Positions 24,413 through 34,168 of a stretch of DNA of 64,000 nucleotides are shown here, one piece after another. A program made the position numbers and the translations under genes. The DNA is from Enterococcus canis NBRC 100695 (lineage in GTDB: Bacteria > Bacillota > Bacilli > Lactobacillales > Enterococcaceae). The stretch covers positions 1 to 64,000 of the forward strand of contig NZ_BCQJ01000010.1 in the NCBI RefSeq assembly GCF_001544375.1, given 5' to 3'. The notes under the pieces were generated by a model that ran no database searches, was not told where the DNA came from, and saw nothing but the letters and a program-made list of their open reading frames with translations. Each line of letters begins with the position of its first letter. Positions within the stretch are counted from its first letter, which is position 1.

Positions 24413-27063
24413 TTTTCTTTTCCTCCTATTGCCAGAACTTTTAAACCTGCCTGTTGGTAATAGCTTACCATTTCTTGATCAGAAGAAAAACAGATCACTT
24501 GTTGTTTTTGCGCTAATTCTTGCATCAGTGCTACAAAACGGCCTTTTCGTTCATGATCATAGTGGAGCCAACCATCATCAATAATTACCGGACAGGTAGC
24601 TTGATGATGTAGCGCGATAAACGCTAATCGTAATGCCAAGATAAACTGATCTCTGGTACCCGTGGAAAGGTCTAACAGACTAAAGCGCCGTTGACCATCT
24701 GTCACCCAGAACTGATCTTCTTCTAAGAAAACTTGTTGATAACGATCGGTTAAATACCGAAAATAGGTGCTGGCCTGTGCTAAAAGCTTCGGCAATTGAG
24801 CCTCTGATAGGGTATCCAGCGCACGCAGTAAAATCTCCGCTGCCAACAGTGCACTCTGCCAAATTTCCGCCAGTTCTTGAATCTCCGTTTCTAGCTCGGC
24901 TTGCTGTTGATACAACTCTGCCAAAGTCCCATCCTGCAGCAGAACTTTTTCATGATATAACAGCTTCTGTTCTTCACGTCGTAGCCCTTGCAAGCTTGCT
25001 TGTAGCTGCCGCAACTGTTCATCCAAAGCCGCAGCGTTTGCAGCTAATTGCGCCTCGCTCAAGGGTTCATGAAAGAGCTCTTGCAGCTGTTCCGAGAGCT
25101 GTTCTTTTCGAGCTGTCGCCCCTCTTCGATTTCGCTCAGCCTGTAATCTTTCTGGAATCAAGGTTGGAAAAGCAATACCTGCAGTTGCTAGTTGCGGCTT
25201 CAGCGTTTCTGCTAATTCTTTCAAGTTTCGTTTAGTACCTTTGATTTGCTGAGTCAGTTGGTAATGGGCATGATGTTCCTGCGCAAACCGAATTTTTTCC
25301 ATTTCGTCATGAAAATCCTGTACTTCTTCAAAAATGACGGCCACAGATTTATCTTGCAGTGGTAGCCAGTCAGTTAAAAATTGACTAGCAATCAACACTT
25401 CTGTTTCAGCCTGATGATAGGCCTTTAACTGTGCAAAAATTTGTTCTCTTTCAGCGATAATTTTGTGGAAATACGTCACCTCTGTCCCCGTCAACCACGA
25501 CGCCAATGGGTACGTACCTAAATGTTTTTCTGTTCGCAAATCGGTTAAAGCTTGTTGTTGCTCAGCCAATTGGTTGACTAAGTCTTGCTGGGTTAAGCTC
25601 ACCTGTTGCTGTTCTGCTTGCAAGCTATCCAACCGCGTTAATAGCGTTTGCCAGGTTTCTTTATGATCTTGTCCTGTCTTTTTAAATGCGAGCAGTCCCG
25701 CTATTACCAGACCTACCAGCATCAAAAAGCGCCATGGATTTGGTAAAAGGACCATACCGACTAATGATCCGACAGCAAGTAGGCCTGGTAATAACCAAGA
25801 GCGTTGCTGTTGCCCACCTAAAAGTTCAGGATGGCGATTTTCTAAGTTTTCTAGCTCGGCCTCTACTTGTTGCTGCTGTTCTGCTAGTAAATACGCTTTT
25901 GATTGCGTTTGTTGTTGTGCTTGTAATAGTTCCGTTTCCTGTTCTTGCAATTGCTCAATGAAGGCTAATTCCTCTGGGGTAAACGGCACAGGCTCTACTT
26001 GCCACTGCCAACGTGCCCGTAGCTCCGCCTCAGTTGCACCCAACTCTTGGTAGCGATTTTGCAACCAACCATTTTCTGCCTGCTTCTTCTCAAAAGAAAG
26101 CCGCTGGGCTAAAAAGGCTTTAATCGCTTCTTCCTGCTCTAGATAAAAATAATAGCGTGCCGAATGCTGATCTAAACCAGACTGTTTCTCTAAGCTTGCT
26201 TCAGCCTCTGCCAGCTGTTTCGTCAAATAATCATACTCTTGATAACCATTTGTCAAATTTTCAACTAAGGTGTCACTTAAAGGCGCCTCGTATTCTTGTT
26301 GCTGCAGTTCTTGCCATTCCATCAATAAGGGAAAATTCAATTGCTGTTGCTTATTAAGCGTCAACTTTTGCTGAACCTGTGCTTCCTCAGTCAACATCTG
26401 ATCCAATTCTGCTTTCACTCGTTCTAACGCTGCCAGCAACGCTTGATACTCATGGATTCCCTTTTCCTTTTCCTGGATCTTTGTACGTAGCTGTTGCCAC
26501 TCTTTCAGCTTCTGATTCAGCGGTGGCTGACTGCCTTTTCTTTTATAGAACTGCTGGGCCTCATTCAAATAACCATCGCGTACTTGCAACAAATCCTGAC
26601 TACCAGAAATGCCTAGCGCATAAAGCGCTCGTTCTAGGTCACCTGCTTGTAATCGTTGTAAATCCCATAATTGTTCCTGTTGAAACGTAAAAACCTGTTG
26701 AAACAGCTCACGAGTCAAAGGCGCTAAAATACGCTGCAGTAGTTTTTCATCTCCGGTTTGTTCCCCCACCGTAACCGTTGCTCGACCACGATCCTTTTCT
26801 TTGAAACGTTCGATGCGTACCAGCCCATAAGGTTCTTTTTGAAACGTTAGACTACCGCCAAAAGCTGCACCATCATATGGTTGATAATTACGCTTGCGCT
26901 TGCCGCGGTTAGGAAAACCAAACAGCATCGTTTCAATAAAAGCATAAATCGTAGACTTGCCTGCCTCATTCAAGCCATATATTAGTTGGGCATCTGTCGA
27001 AAAATCCAGCTTATATTGCTGCCACTTCCCAAAACCGGTGATTTCTATTGATAGGATCTTCAT
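24409..27063 (-). CDS. yhaN: SbcC-like AAA ATPase YhaN
   Basis: An 884-residue SMC/SbcC-type ATPase: Walker A GLNEAGKS at 30-37, long coiled-coil arms rich in Gln/Leu/Glu, and a C-terminal half with DLSTGTRDQFILALRLA (signature) and PVIIDDGW (Walker B). Unusually for SbcC, two hydrophobic stretches interrupt the coil (about 425-460), which may tether it to the membrane; this is typical of the YhaN branch. It should pair with the nuclease YhaO, as SbcC pairs with SbcD, in DNA end processing. It overlaps yhaO by four bases. Confidence 0.9.
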   Translation of the reverse strand: MKILSIEITGFGKWQQYKLDFSTDAQLIYGLNEAGKSTIYAFIETMLFGFPNRGKRKRNYQPYDGAAFGGSLTFQKEPYGLVRIERFKEKDRGRATVTVGEQTGDEKLLQRILAPLTRELFQQVFTFQQEQLWDLQRLQAGDLERALYALGISGSQDLLQVRDGYLNEAQQFYKRKGSQPPLNQKLKEWQQLRTKIQEKEKGIHEYQALLAALERVKAELDQMLTEEAQVQQKLTLNKQQQLNFPLLMEWQELQQQEYEAPLSDTLVENLTNGYQEYDYLTKQLAEAEASLEKQSGLDQHSARYYFYLEQEEAIKAFLAQRLSFEKKQAENGWLQNRYQELGATEAELRARWQWQVEPVPFTPEELAFIEQLQEQETELLQAQQQTQSKAYLLAEQQQQVEAELENLENRHPELLGGQQQRSWLLPGLLAVGSLVGMVLLPNPWRFLMLVGLVIAGLLAFKKTGQDHKETWQTLLTRLDSLQAEQQQVSLTQQDLVNQLAEQQQALTDLRTEKHLGTYPLASWLTGTEVTYFHKIIAEREQIFAQLKAYHQAETEVLIASQFLTDWLPLQDKSVAVIFEEVQDFHDEMEKIRFAQEHHAHYQLTQQIKGTKRNLKELAETLKPQLATAGIAFPTLIPERLQAERNRRGATARKEQLSEQLQELFHEPLSEAQLAANAAALDEQLRQLQASLQGLRREEQKLLYHEKVLLQDGTLAELYQQQAELETEIQELAEIWQSALLAAEILLRALDTLSEAQLPKLLAQASTYFRYLTDRYQQVFLEEDQFWVTDGQRRFSLLDLSTGTRDQFILALRLAFIALHHQATCPVIIDDGWLHYDHERKGRFVALMQELAQKQQVICFSSDQEMVSYYQQAGLKVLAIGGKEN

Positions 27064-28241
27064 GGTTTCTCCTCCAACTCAAAGTCTGCTTTTAATCGTG
27101 TCAAAGCAGCGAGTAATGGTTCATTCTGAAAATCCAAGCCACGAGCATCTGGATTGGTAAATAAATCAGCAAAAAGTTCAGGCGTCTGTATGTTTTGACC
27201 CAACTGTTCTAAATCAGCCTCGGTTAATGGCAAGATCTTTTTCCCTTTTAACGGTTGGCTGCTGAGTCCGGCTAGCCATAGCTGCTGTAAACTCAAAGCT
27301 GAAAGCTTACCTTGTAAATACTCTAATAATTCCCCAGTTGCTAATACGCGCTGAAACTCGGGAGTCTCAGGCCAGTCCGTGATTTTTGCAAAGACTAGAT
27401 GAATGGTTTCCGGTGCTTGCCGCCAGATTTTAGCTAGTTCCTGTTGTAAAAAAGACTGCGCTAGTGTGAGTCGATTTTGCTTTTCTAGCGATAAACTCTG
27501 TTGCTGAAAACACACCGGTGCTACTTCATAGCGTGTCATTTGCTTACTTACCAAATCATAGATTAAGACTCCGGTCTCTTGCTCCTTTTTGGTATGTCCT
27601 TGTGGCGTGCCAGGATACGCAATCAGCGGCTCTTGGCTTAGAATTTGCGGCTGATGAATATGCCCTAAAGCCCAATAATCATAATTTTTCGCTTTCAATT
27701 CAGCCAATGTAAACGGCGCATAGCGCGCTTCCTGATGCGCCAGCTCACCATGATACAACCCAATATGATAATCAACGGCTGCCCGCGGCGGAAATTCCAA
27801 CGCCTTATGTTCTTCAATCCATGAACGCTGATAACTGAACCCAGAAAGTGCGACTGTTTTACCCGTACGTGTGGTGATTACCTGTGTCGTGACAGTTTCA
27901 CTAGTAAAGACCTGTGTATTTTTAGGGAAAGCAAACCAGTAGCGGTCTTCCTGATAGTAGTCATGATTGCCAAATATAATAGCTACTGGGATCTCAACGG
28001 CAGCTAAACGTTCCAGCTGTGCGACCCAAGCTGCTTGCGTTTTTAACGCGATATAATTTTGATGAAAGACGTCACCAGCAAAAAGGACTAGTTCCACTTC
28101 TTCTGTGATCGCCAAGTCTACGATTCGTTTTAACATGATCAAATTGCTCTCTTGGAGCTTTTTCCGCAAGGCATCTGGCAGTCCTGTCAGCCCTTCAAAG
28201 GGGCGATCCAGATGCAGATCGGCTGTGTGTAAAATCTTCAT
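27060..28241 (-). CDS. yhaO: SbcD-like metallophosphoesterase YhaO
   Basis: A 393-residue DNA repair nuclease of the Mre11/SbcD class. The phosphoesterase motifs are in order: Asp8/His10 (HTADLHLD), FAGDVFH, FGNHDYY, and later GLYHGE and WALGHIHQP. The long upstream frame is not used: the ATG at 28241 has AAGGAG before it and the protein then begins MKILHTADLHLD as in the family. First gene of the yhaO-yhaN-yhaM set. Confidence 0.92.
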   Translation of the reverse strand: MKILHTADLHLDRPFEGLTGLPDALRKKLQESNLIMLKRIVDLAITEEVELVLFAGDVFHQNYIALKTQAAWVAQLERLAAVEIPVAIIFGNHDYYQEDRYWFAFPKNTQVFTSETVTTQVITTRTGKTVALSGFSYQRSWIEEHKALEFPPRAAVDYHIGLYHGELAHQEARYAPFTLAELKAKNYDYWALGHIHQPQILSQEPLIAYPGTPQGHTKKEQETGVLIYDLVSKQMTRYEVAPVCFQQQSLSLEKQNRLTLAQSFLQQELAKIWRQAPETIHLVFAKITDWPETPEFQRVLATGELLEYLQGKLSALSLQQLWLAGLSSQPLKGKKILPLTEADLEQLGQNIQTPELFADLFTNPDARGLDFQNEPLLAALTRLKADFELEEKP

Positions 28242-28327
28242 AGCTGTCTTCTCCTTCGTCTCTTCATCATACCATTTTTCATAGAAAGATTCAGCTTGAA
28301 AACGAAAGTTTGTTCGGTATATTTCCG

Positions 28328-28380
28328 AAAAAAGAAGAGAGAGGGACACAACTTTTTAAGTTATGTCCCTCTCTCTTCAT
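28328..28380 (-). terminator. Terminator after yheA (GGGACATAA-type hairpin)
   Basis: Arms 28334-28353 and 28359-28378 pair over 20 bases with one G-T pair. Read on the minus strand a T run follows. The core resembles the hairpin at 13922-13966. Confidence 0.88.
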
Positions 28381-28393
28381 ATGTCCTAATCTC

Positions 28394-28738
28394 CTATTTG
28401 TCGTTGTAAAGATCGCGGATCGGCGTCATGATGATGCGGTTTAAGTCATTGATAACTAAGCTGAAAGCTTGTTCTTTTTCCATCATTTTGTTGATTAATT
28501 CTGTTCCTTGAACTTTTGTCGCTAATTCTTGCGCTTTAGTGGCATCTTCTTCTGTAAAATCTTCGCCGCGCATTTGTTTTTCTTGTAATTGTTGTTGGAA
28601 TCCTTGAAATTCTTTAAATAGAGTAAAAGCTGATTCATCTGCTTTTACTTCACCATAGGCTTCTTCCAAGGCTTTGAATTCTGGCAATTCACGAATCTCG
28701 CGTTCTAATTCATTCGCGCTATCATAAACATTACTCAC
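28394..28738 (-). CDS. yheA: YlbF/YheA-family regulator
   Basis: A 114-residue all-helical protein of the YlbF/YmcA (Com_YlbF) family, with [17 protein letters not shown] and LNRIIMTPI-like helices. B. subtilis YlbF and YmcA form a complex that steers RNase Y; YheA is a paralog of unknown role. It starts with GTG (28738). Adjacent to yhaO as in Bacillus. Confidence 0.88.
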   Translation of the reverse strand: MSNVYDSANELEREIRELPEFKALEEAYGEVKADESAFTLFKEFQGFQQQLQEKQMRGEDFTEEDATKAQELATKVQGTELINKMMEKEQAFSLVINDLNRIIMTPIRDLYNDK

Positions 28739-28801
28739 TACTAATCCCTCTTCTCTTCTAAGATACTTTTATTCTAACATGCAGACTAGCTAAATCCTAG
28801 C

Positions 28802-30946
28802 TTACTCTTGAAATCTCTGCCAAAGTCCTCGTAGAGCATCTGTTGCCTTGTCCCAGCCTTTCTTAACGACTTCACCGACACTATCTAAACCTTCCTTAGC
28901 TTTTTCGCCAACATCATTCAGATTGTCTTGCCAATTGCTACTGTCATCACTGCTTTCGCCGGTTTCGGTCACTTGGCCGCCAGTTGCATAGATATCTTCT
29001 ACGGTAAATTGACTTTGTGCCGTATAAGGTAATATTCGACTAGCTTGGTCGTTGAACACCGCAGATGCTGCTTCGGCACTGGTTCCTTCCAAGTAGTGGT
29101 CCTTGCTGCTGACTTCAAAACCTAGCCAAGTAGCAATCACTACATCCGGCGTATAGCCGACGACCCATTGATCATTTGTACGACTAGCATCATAATTGGT
29201 TTCTGTTGTTCCGGTTTTTCCGGCCATCACATAGCCATAAGGTTCGGCATTAACCCCAGTCCCACTACTGAATACGCCTCGCAGCATACTGGTCATGGTA
29301 TCTGCTGTCTTTTTAGAAGTCACTTGACTTTCTTTTGGCGTAACATCTAGCACTACTGCACCGGTTGAGTCTACGATTTTGCGAATCAAATGTGCTTCTA
29401 CTTGCTTGCCTTCATTTGCAAATACACTATAAGCATTCGCCATCTGTAAAGGTGAAACACCTTTGCTCAAGCCACCTAAGGCTAGACCGTAATAGTGATC
29501 ATCTTTGGTCAGTGGGATGCCAAATTTTTCCGTCTTATCATAGCCCTTATCAATCCCCATTTCATGTAACAACCAGACAGCCGGTAGATTAAGACTCTGC
29601 GCAATTGCATCATACATAGTCACCTCACCACTGTATGTCCGACTATAGTTTTGGGCGGGATAATAATCCTGCGGCTCATCCTTCAAGATACTATCTGGTT
29701 TATATCCTGCTTCTAAAGCTGGTGTATAAACCGAAATTGGTTTCAATGAAGAACCTGGAGCGCGACGGGTTTGCGTGGCAAAGTTAAAACCGCGGAACAC
29801 ATGCTCACCACGTCCGCCCACAATACCGCGAACCCCACCTGTTTTGGGATCTAGCGCGGCTGAACCTGATTGAACCATCGCACCATCTACTGCATTTGGT
29901 GGGAACAACGCATCATTTGCATAGGTTGTCTCCATGCCCTGTTGATAATTCTGATCCAATTCTGTATAAATTTTGTACCCTTTGTTTAACAAATCTTCTT
30001 CTTTAAAACCATATTTATTAACTGCTTCATTAATAACCTCATCGAAATAAGATGGGTATTGGTAACCCGCGTCGGGTCCTGCATAGTCATCTGCCAACAG
30101 ACTGCCAAGGTCGACCGTCGCTTCTTGATCCGCCTGTTCTTTCGACAACTTCTTATTGTCCACCATTAAACTTAGAACTGTATCCCGACGATTAGTGGCA
30201 TTTTCTAAATAATCAATTGGGTTATAGATACCCGGACCTTTCAGCATACCTACTAATGTCGCAGCTTCGCCGATACTGACATCAGCTGCACTAACACCGA
30301 AGTATTTATGCGCAGCATCCTCGACTCCCCAAACCCCATTTCCAAAATAGGAGTTATTTAGGTACATCGTCAAGATATCTTCCTTACTGTACTTTTTTTC
30401 GATCTCAATAGCCAAAAACAATTCACGGGCTTTTCGGTCGAACGTCTGCTTTTGTGTTAAATAGGCATTTTTAGCCAATTGCTGGGTAATCGTACTCCCC
30501 CCACCGGTAATTCCGCCAGAAAGTACTCGGCCCACTAAAGCCCGGGCAATCCCTTTCAAATCATAACCATGATGAGAATAAAAGTTACGGTCCTCTGTCG
30601 AAATCACAGCATCTTGAATGTATGGTGAGATTTGATCCAATTCGACATAGGTTCCTTTTTGACCGTATAAGCTGCCGGCATTTTCATCGTCCTTATCGTA
30701 AATAACGGTTGACTGACTGAGTCCAGATTTCAAGGTTGCAACATTCGCAGTTTTCGCTAAATAAAACAAATAGATGCTTGTTACTAACACACATAGCAAA
30801 CCTACTAGCAACAAAATTTTATTGATCTGGTATTTTTTCCAGACTCGTTTGCGCCATTGATGAAAGGTCATTAAATGCGGCTTTAGCCAATGCCAAAATT
30901 TCAGCCAATAGGTTTTGACCGCCGACCAGATTTTTTTAATATCCAT
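28802..30946 (-). CDS. pbpF: Class A penicillin-binding protein (PbpF-like)
   Basis: A 714-residue bifunctional peptidoglycan synthase: a cytoplasmic Trp/Lys-rich start, one membrane helix (about 43-63), a glycosyltransferase domain (about 75-250) with catalytic Glu118 (STEDRNF) and the GGGSTITQQLAKN motif, and a transpeptidase domain (about 340-640) with Ser399-x-x-Lys402, SLN at 451-453 and KTGT at 577-580. The tail is acidic, Ser-rich and amphipathic. It belongs with enterococcal PbpF by its setting next to yhaMNO and prsA. A ribosome site GAGGAG precedes the start. Confidence 0.9.
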   Translation of the reverse strand: MDIKKIWSAVKTYWLKFWHWLKPHLMTFHQWRKRVWKKYQINKILLLVGLLCVLVTSIYLFYLAKTANVATLKSGLSQSTVIYDKDDENAGSLYGQKGTYVELDQISPYIQDAVISTEDRNFYSHHGYDLKGIARALVGRVLSGGITGGGSTITQQLAKNAYLTQKQTFDRKARELFLAIEIEKKYSKEDILTMYLNNSYFGNGVWGVEDAAHKYFGVSAADVSIGEAATLVGMLKGPGIYNPIDYLENATNRRDTVLSLMVDNKKLSKEQADQEATVDLGSLLADDYAGPDAGYQYPSYFDEVINEAVNKYGFKEEDLLNKGYKIYTELDQNYQQGMETTYANDALFPPNAVDGAMVQSGSAALDPKTGGVRGIVGGRGEHVFRGFNFATQTRRAPGSSLKPISVYTPALEAGYKPDSILKDEPQDYYPAQNYSRTYSGEVTMYDAIAQSLNLPAVWLLHEMGIDKGYDKTEKFGIPLTKDDHYYGLALGGLSKGVSPLQMANAYSVFANEGKQVEAHLIRKIVDSTGAVVLDVTPKESQVTSKKTADTMTSMLRGVFSSGTGVNAEPYGYVMAGKTGTTETNYDASRTNDQWVVGYTPDVVIATWLGFEVSSKDHYLEGTSAEAASAVFNDQASRILPYTAQSQFTVEDIYATGGQVTETGESSDDSSNWQDNLNDVGEKAKEGLDSVGEVVKKGWDKATDALRGLWQRFQE

Positions 30947-31071
30947 ATAAACTCCTCTATGTAAGCAATTTTAAACTGTTTTCTATTTTACCATGAAGTT
31001 ATCGCTATTCTATGCTAAAATTCTTAAGAAAAGTTTCAATTTCCACGAAATTTAAGGAGGATCCTCACAAA

Positions 31072-31911
31072 ATGGAATTGACTATCACGCTCCCGGCAGA
31101 CTTCGCACCAATGCCTCTGACCGAAGTATTGGAAAAGGAATGGTTGATTCCCCGCAAAGTTCGTCATTTTTTACGTACTCGGCGGCAAGTCCAAGTCAAT
31201 CAAGTGAATGCTCCCTTTCATCAACTGATTCAGCCTGGTGATGTGGTCCACTTGGTTTTTGAAGAAAGTGATTACCCTGTACCCACGATTTTACCCGGGG
31301 ATGCAGCAAAAGTTGCCGTTTTGTATGAAGATGAGCAGTTGATTGTGGTAAACAAGCCAGCAGGAATGAAAACTCATCCTAATCAACCTAATGAACAGGA
31401 TACGCTATTAAATCACTTAGCCGCTTATCTTGCCCCAGCCTATCCCTATGTTGTCCATCGTTTAGATAAAGAAACAAGTGGCGTGATTCTTTTTGCCAAA
31501 AATCCTGTCGTCCTGCCTATCTTAGGCAGATTATTAGCCGACAAAGCAATTTATCGACGTTACCAAGCAATCGTGCAGGGTACTATACAAACTATCACCA
31601 TTACCAAAAAAATTGGCCGTGACCGACACGATAGACGCAAACGCATTATTGATGAGCACAACGGTAAGGCGGCTGTTACTCATATCACCGTCGTCCATCA
31701 CTTACCGGGGAAAACGGCCGTTTATTGTCAACTAGAGACGGGGCGAACGCATCAAATCCGAGTCCATCTAGCGGCGATGGGACATCCCATTATCGGCGAT
31801 CCCCTCTACGGTCAAGCTGGAAAACGCCTAATGTTGCATGCGGAGCAGCTAACCTTTAGCCTACCCTTTACACAAGAAAAAATATCTGTCACCGCACCTG
31901 GTTTCTGGTAA
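31072..31911 (+). CDS. RluA/RluD-family pseudouridine synthase
   Basis: A 279-residue RNA pseudouridine synthase. Residues about 15-65 resemble a short S4-like region; the catalytic motif HRLDKETSG (129-137) has the nucleophile Asp132, and GRTHQIRVH and HPIIGDPLYG are conserved. The RNA target among rRNA or tRNA cannot be told. The frame opens 20 codons earlier, but ATG 31072 follows AAGGAGG. It diverges from pbpF. Confidence 0.9.
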   Translation: MELTITLPADFAPMPLTEVLEKEWLIPRKVRHFLRTRRQVQVNQVNAPFHQLIQPGDVVHLVFEESDYPVPTILPGDAAKVAVLYEDEQLIVVNKPAGMKTHPNQPNEQDTLLNHLAAYLAPAYPYVVHRLDKETSGVILFAKNPVVLPILGRLLADKAIYRRYQAIVQGTIQTITITKKIGRDRHDRRKRIIDEHNGKAAVTHITVVHHLPGKTAVYCQLETGRTHQIRVHLAAMGHPIIGDPLYGQAGKRLMLHAEQLTFSLPFTQEKISVTAPGFW

Positions 31912-31915
31912 AAAT

Positions 31916-31958
31916 AATGCCCACAGCAACGGGATCCGCCATTGCTGTGGGCATTTTC
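31916..31958. terminator. Bidirectional terminator, pseudouridine synthase / phosphohexomutase
   Basis: AATGCCCACAGCAA and TTGCTGTGGGCATT form a perfect 14-pair stem between convergent genes, with A/T-rich flanks. Confidence 0.9.
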
Positions 31959-31962
31959 ATTT

Positions 31963-33456
31963 TCAATTACGTAGTACTGTCTGCAATTTACCAAGGTCTA
32001 GAGCCGAATACTTTGTAAAGAATTCTTGCAGTTTTTGGAAGACTTGAAGATTCATGCCTGTTTGGTCATTTTCCACCTGTAAAACCAGTAGTGGTTCATG
32101 CAAGCTCAATCTTAACAAGTACCAGCCAGTACCAAAGGGCTCAGTGACATTAACGCGAATTCCCTCTTCATTTTCGGGATCCACCGCAAAGCCTGGAGTT
32201 TGTTCCACAAAGTCGGCCATCTCAGCAATCACTTGTTGCCCATAAGCTTGGACATCAGCAGCGGTTATTAAGAAGCGTACTTCTTGCGTTTCCGCTGGCT
32301 GCGCCAAATCAGCGATGAGATCTTGCAAATCACGATTTTCTTGACGCAATTTTGGTAGTAACATCAAAATTTTGGCAATCACATACGCACCATCATCTAA
32401 GAAATAGTTTTCCTTAAAGGCCGCATGCCCACTAGTCTCAATGGCTAACGGCGTAACAGTTCCTGCTTTATTGGCTTCAATAGCTCGGTTAATAACATTC
32501 CGGTAGCCAGAGATATAGCGAATTTGATGTCCGCCTTTAGCTTCTATGAACGTTTTTAAATGACTAGAAGTGGGAGAATTGGTTACGATACTACTCCCTG
32601 GTTGTTCAGCTAGAACAATGGTCGCTAAAACAGCAATCAAGTTGTTACGATTCAGGACGTGTCCGGCCTGATCCACCACAGCGGAGCGATCCACATCAGT
32701 ATCAAAGATAACACCCAAATCTGCCTTATGTCTGAGGACTGCTTGCTGGATACTTGCCATCGCTTCTTTATTATCTGGATTTGGAATGTGGTTAGGGAAC
32801 ATGCCGTCGGGTTCTAGAAATTGACTGCCTGTCGTATCTGCACCTAGTGGCACAAGGACCTTATCTGCAAAGAATCCGCCCGCGCCGTTACCCGCATCGA
32901 CAATGATATGAAATCCTGTTAAAGGCTTTTGTCCTTGTCCAATCCCTTGGCGAATTTTTTCCACCAGATCAGCGGCATATGGCGTTAGTAGGTCTCGCTG
33001 AACAAGCGTCCCCTTACTTTCGCTGTTAGTTTCTGTATGGGCTAAAATATAGGCAATGTCTTCCTTTTCTGCGCCACCTTCTGCGGTAAACAGTTTCAAG
33101 CCATTGAAGTAATAAGGCAAGTGACTGGCGGTGATCATAATACTGGCATCAGCCGCAAAGTCGGGAAACTGAGTGGCCATAAACATGGCGGGGGTCGTTG
33201 CTAGGCCAACGTCGATTACTTGAACGCCTTGTTTTAAAAAGGTTGTGATCAGTGCCTGCTTTAGTTCCGGACCGGTTACCCGACTATCATGTCCAATCGC
33301 GATTTTCTTACCTTTTCCTTTCGAGTTCAGCCAGTTTACCAAGCCATTGGCGATTTCTTTCACTGCTGTTGTCGTCAGATTTGCTTGGTGTTCCTCTGTA
33401 TCAAGCGCAATTCCACGAATATCTGAGCCATTTTGTAATGTTTTTAAGTCCAACAA
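31963..33456 (-). CDS. Phosphomannomutase/phosphoglucomutase family protein
   Basis: A 497-residue alpha-D-phosphohexomutase with the phosphoserine loop TASHLP (Ser111), the metal loop DTDVDRS, a sugar-binding loop near ETSGHAAF, and a C-terminal phosphate-binding domain with RVNVTEPFGTGW. It interconverts hexose 1- and 6-phosphates; Man versus Glc preference is not clear. It starts with TTG (33456) with AAAGGGG ahead. The setting beside argR shows no pathway link. Confidence 0.85.
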   Translation of the reverse strand: MLDLKTLQNGSDIRGIALDTEEHQANLTTTAVKEIANGLVNWLNSKGKGKKIAIGHDSRVTGPELKQALITTFLKQGVQVIDVGLATTPAMFMATQFPDFAADASIMITASHLPYYFNGLKLFTAEGGAEKEDIAYILAHTETNSESKGTLVQRDLLTPYAADLVEKIRQGIGQGQKPLTGFHIIVDAGNGAGGFFADKVLVPLGADTTGSQFLEPDGMFPNHIPNPDNKEAMASIQQAVLRHKADLGVIFDTDVDRSAVVDQAGHVLNRNNLIAVLATIVLAEQPGSSIVTNSPTSSHLKTFIEAKGGHQIRYISGYRNVINRAIEANKAGTVTPLAIETSGHAAFKENYFLDDGAYVIAKILMLLPKLRQENRDLQDLIADLAQPAETQEVRFLITAADVQAYGQQVIAEMADFVEQTPGFAVDPENEEGIRVNVTEPFGTGWYLLRLSLHEPLLVLQVENDQTGMNLQVFQKLQEFFTKYSALDLGKLQTVLRN

Positions 33457-33505
33457 TTGGTACCCCTTTCATTTTAGTTTTATGAAAAAGACAGTTGCCT
33501 GTCTT

Positions 33506-33955
33506 CTATAACATATCGGTAATCCGCTCTTCAAAAATCTGTGCTGCACCTTCTGAAGTAGCAATACAGACGATCGTATCAACACCAGCAATGGTCCCTG
33601 CAATCTCCTCATACTGGATGTCGTCCAATAAAGCCGCCACAACATCCGCATTCCCCATTGTCGTATGGATTACGACAATAAATTGGACGCGAATAACTTT
33701 AGTGACTGTATCTTTGACTGTTTCATGTAATTTCTGTTCGCTGGATTGCGTCGTTTTTGTAAACAATGCATATTGGATTTTCCCATCAATACCGTGGGTC
33801 TTAACAATTCCCATTTCACGAATATCCCGCGAAATGGTCGCTTGTGTCGCTTTAACACCTGCAGCTTCCAGGCCAGCCAACAACTCTTCTTGTGTTTCAA
33901 TTGGCTGCTGGGTAATCAGCTGCTTGATCAATGCTTGACGGCTTGCTTTTTTCAT
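33506..33955 (-). CDS. argR: ArgR-family arginine repressor
   Basis: A 149-residue regulator: N-terminal winged helix (about 5-70; QATISRDIREMGIVKTHG) and C-terminal oligomerization/arginine-binding domain (about 85-149; GTIAGVDTIVCIA contains the GTIAGDDT-like ligand loop, with Val-Asp in place of Asp-Asp). It controls arginine synthesis or catabolism genes. It is divergent from argS, a common Lactobacillales arrangement. GAGGGG precedes the start. Confidence 0.93.
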   Translation of the reverse strand: MKKASRQALIKQLITQQPIETQEELLAGLEAAGVKATQATISRDIREMGIVKTHGIDGKIQYALFTKTTQSSEQKLHETVKDTVTKVIRVQFIVVIHTTMGNADVVAALLDDIQYEEIAGTIAGVDTIVCIATSEGAAQIFEERITDML

Positions 33956-34062
33956 TGAATCGCCCCTCTCACAGCAATTATAGCAGAAAAAAATGTAAAA
34001 ACATCCTTTTTTAGGTACTTTTTACTTAATCAGGTCTTCTCAGTGAATCTTTGTACCAACAG

Positions 34063-34147
34063 TAGTCATTATGGCTTTTTTTTGTTATAATGTGAATGAT
34101 TTTGACACTGTTAAGAACGTCTTTCTTAGGAGAGACGGTTCTTTTTT
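34063..34147 (+). promoter_or_regulatory. argS promoter and leader hairpin (possible attenuator)
   Basis: TAGTCA (34063-34068), 17 bases, TATAAT (34086-34091) makes a promoter. The short leader contains AAGAACGTCT (34113-34122) pairing with AGACGGTTCTT (34133-34143) with one bulge, followed by TTTTTT, then the argS ribosome site. This is a terminator-shaped hairpin inside a leader. No T-box sequence is present. Confidence 0.55.
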
Positions 34148-34168
34148 ATTTGAAAATGGAGGGTTATT

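Noticed and set aside
33495-33938. 147-codon plus-strand frame opposite argR
   Set aside because: Antisense shadow of argR, which has full family conservation.
33956-34168. T-box riboswitch before argS
   Set aside because: The leader is too short and has no T-box or specifier-loop sequence; only a simple hairpin is present.
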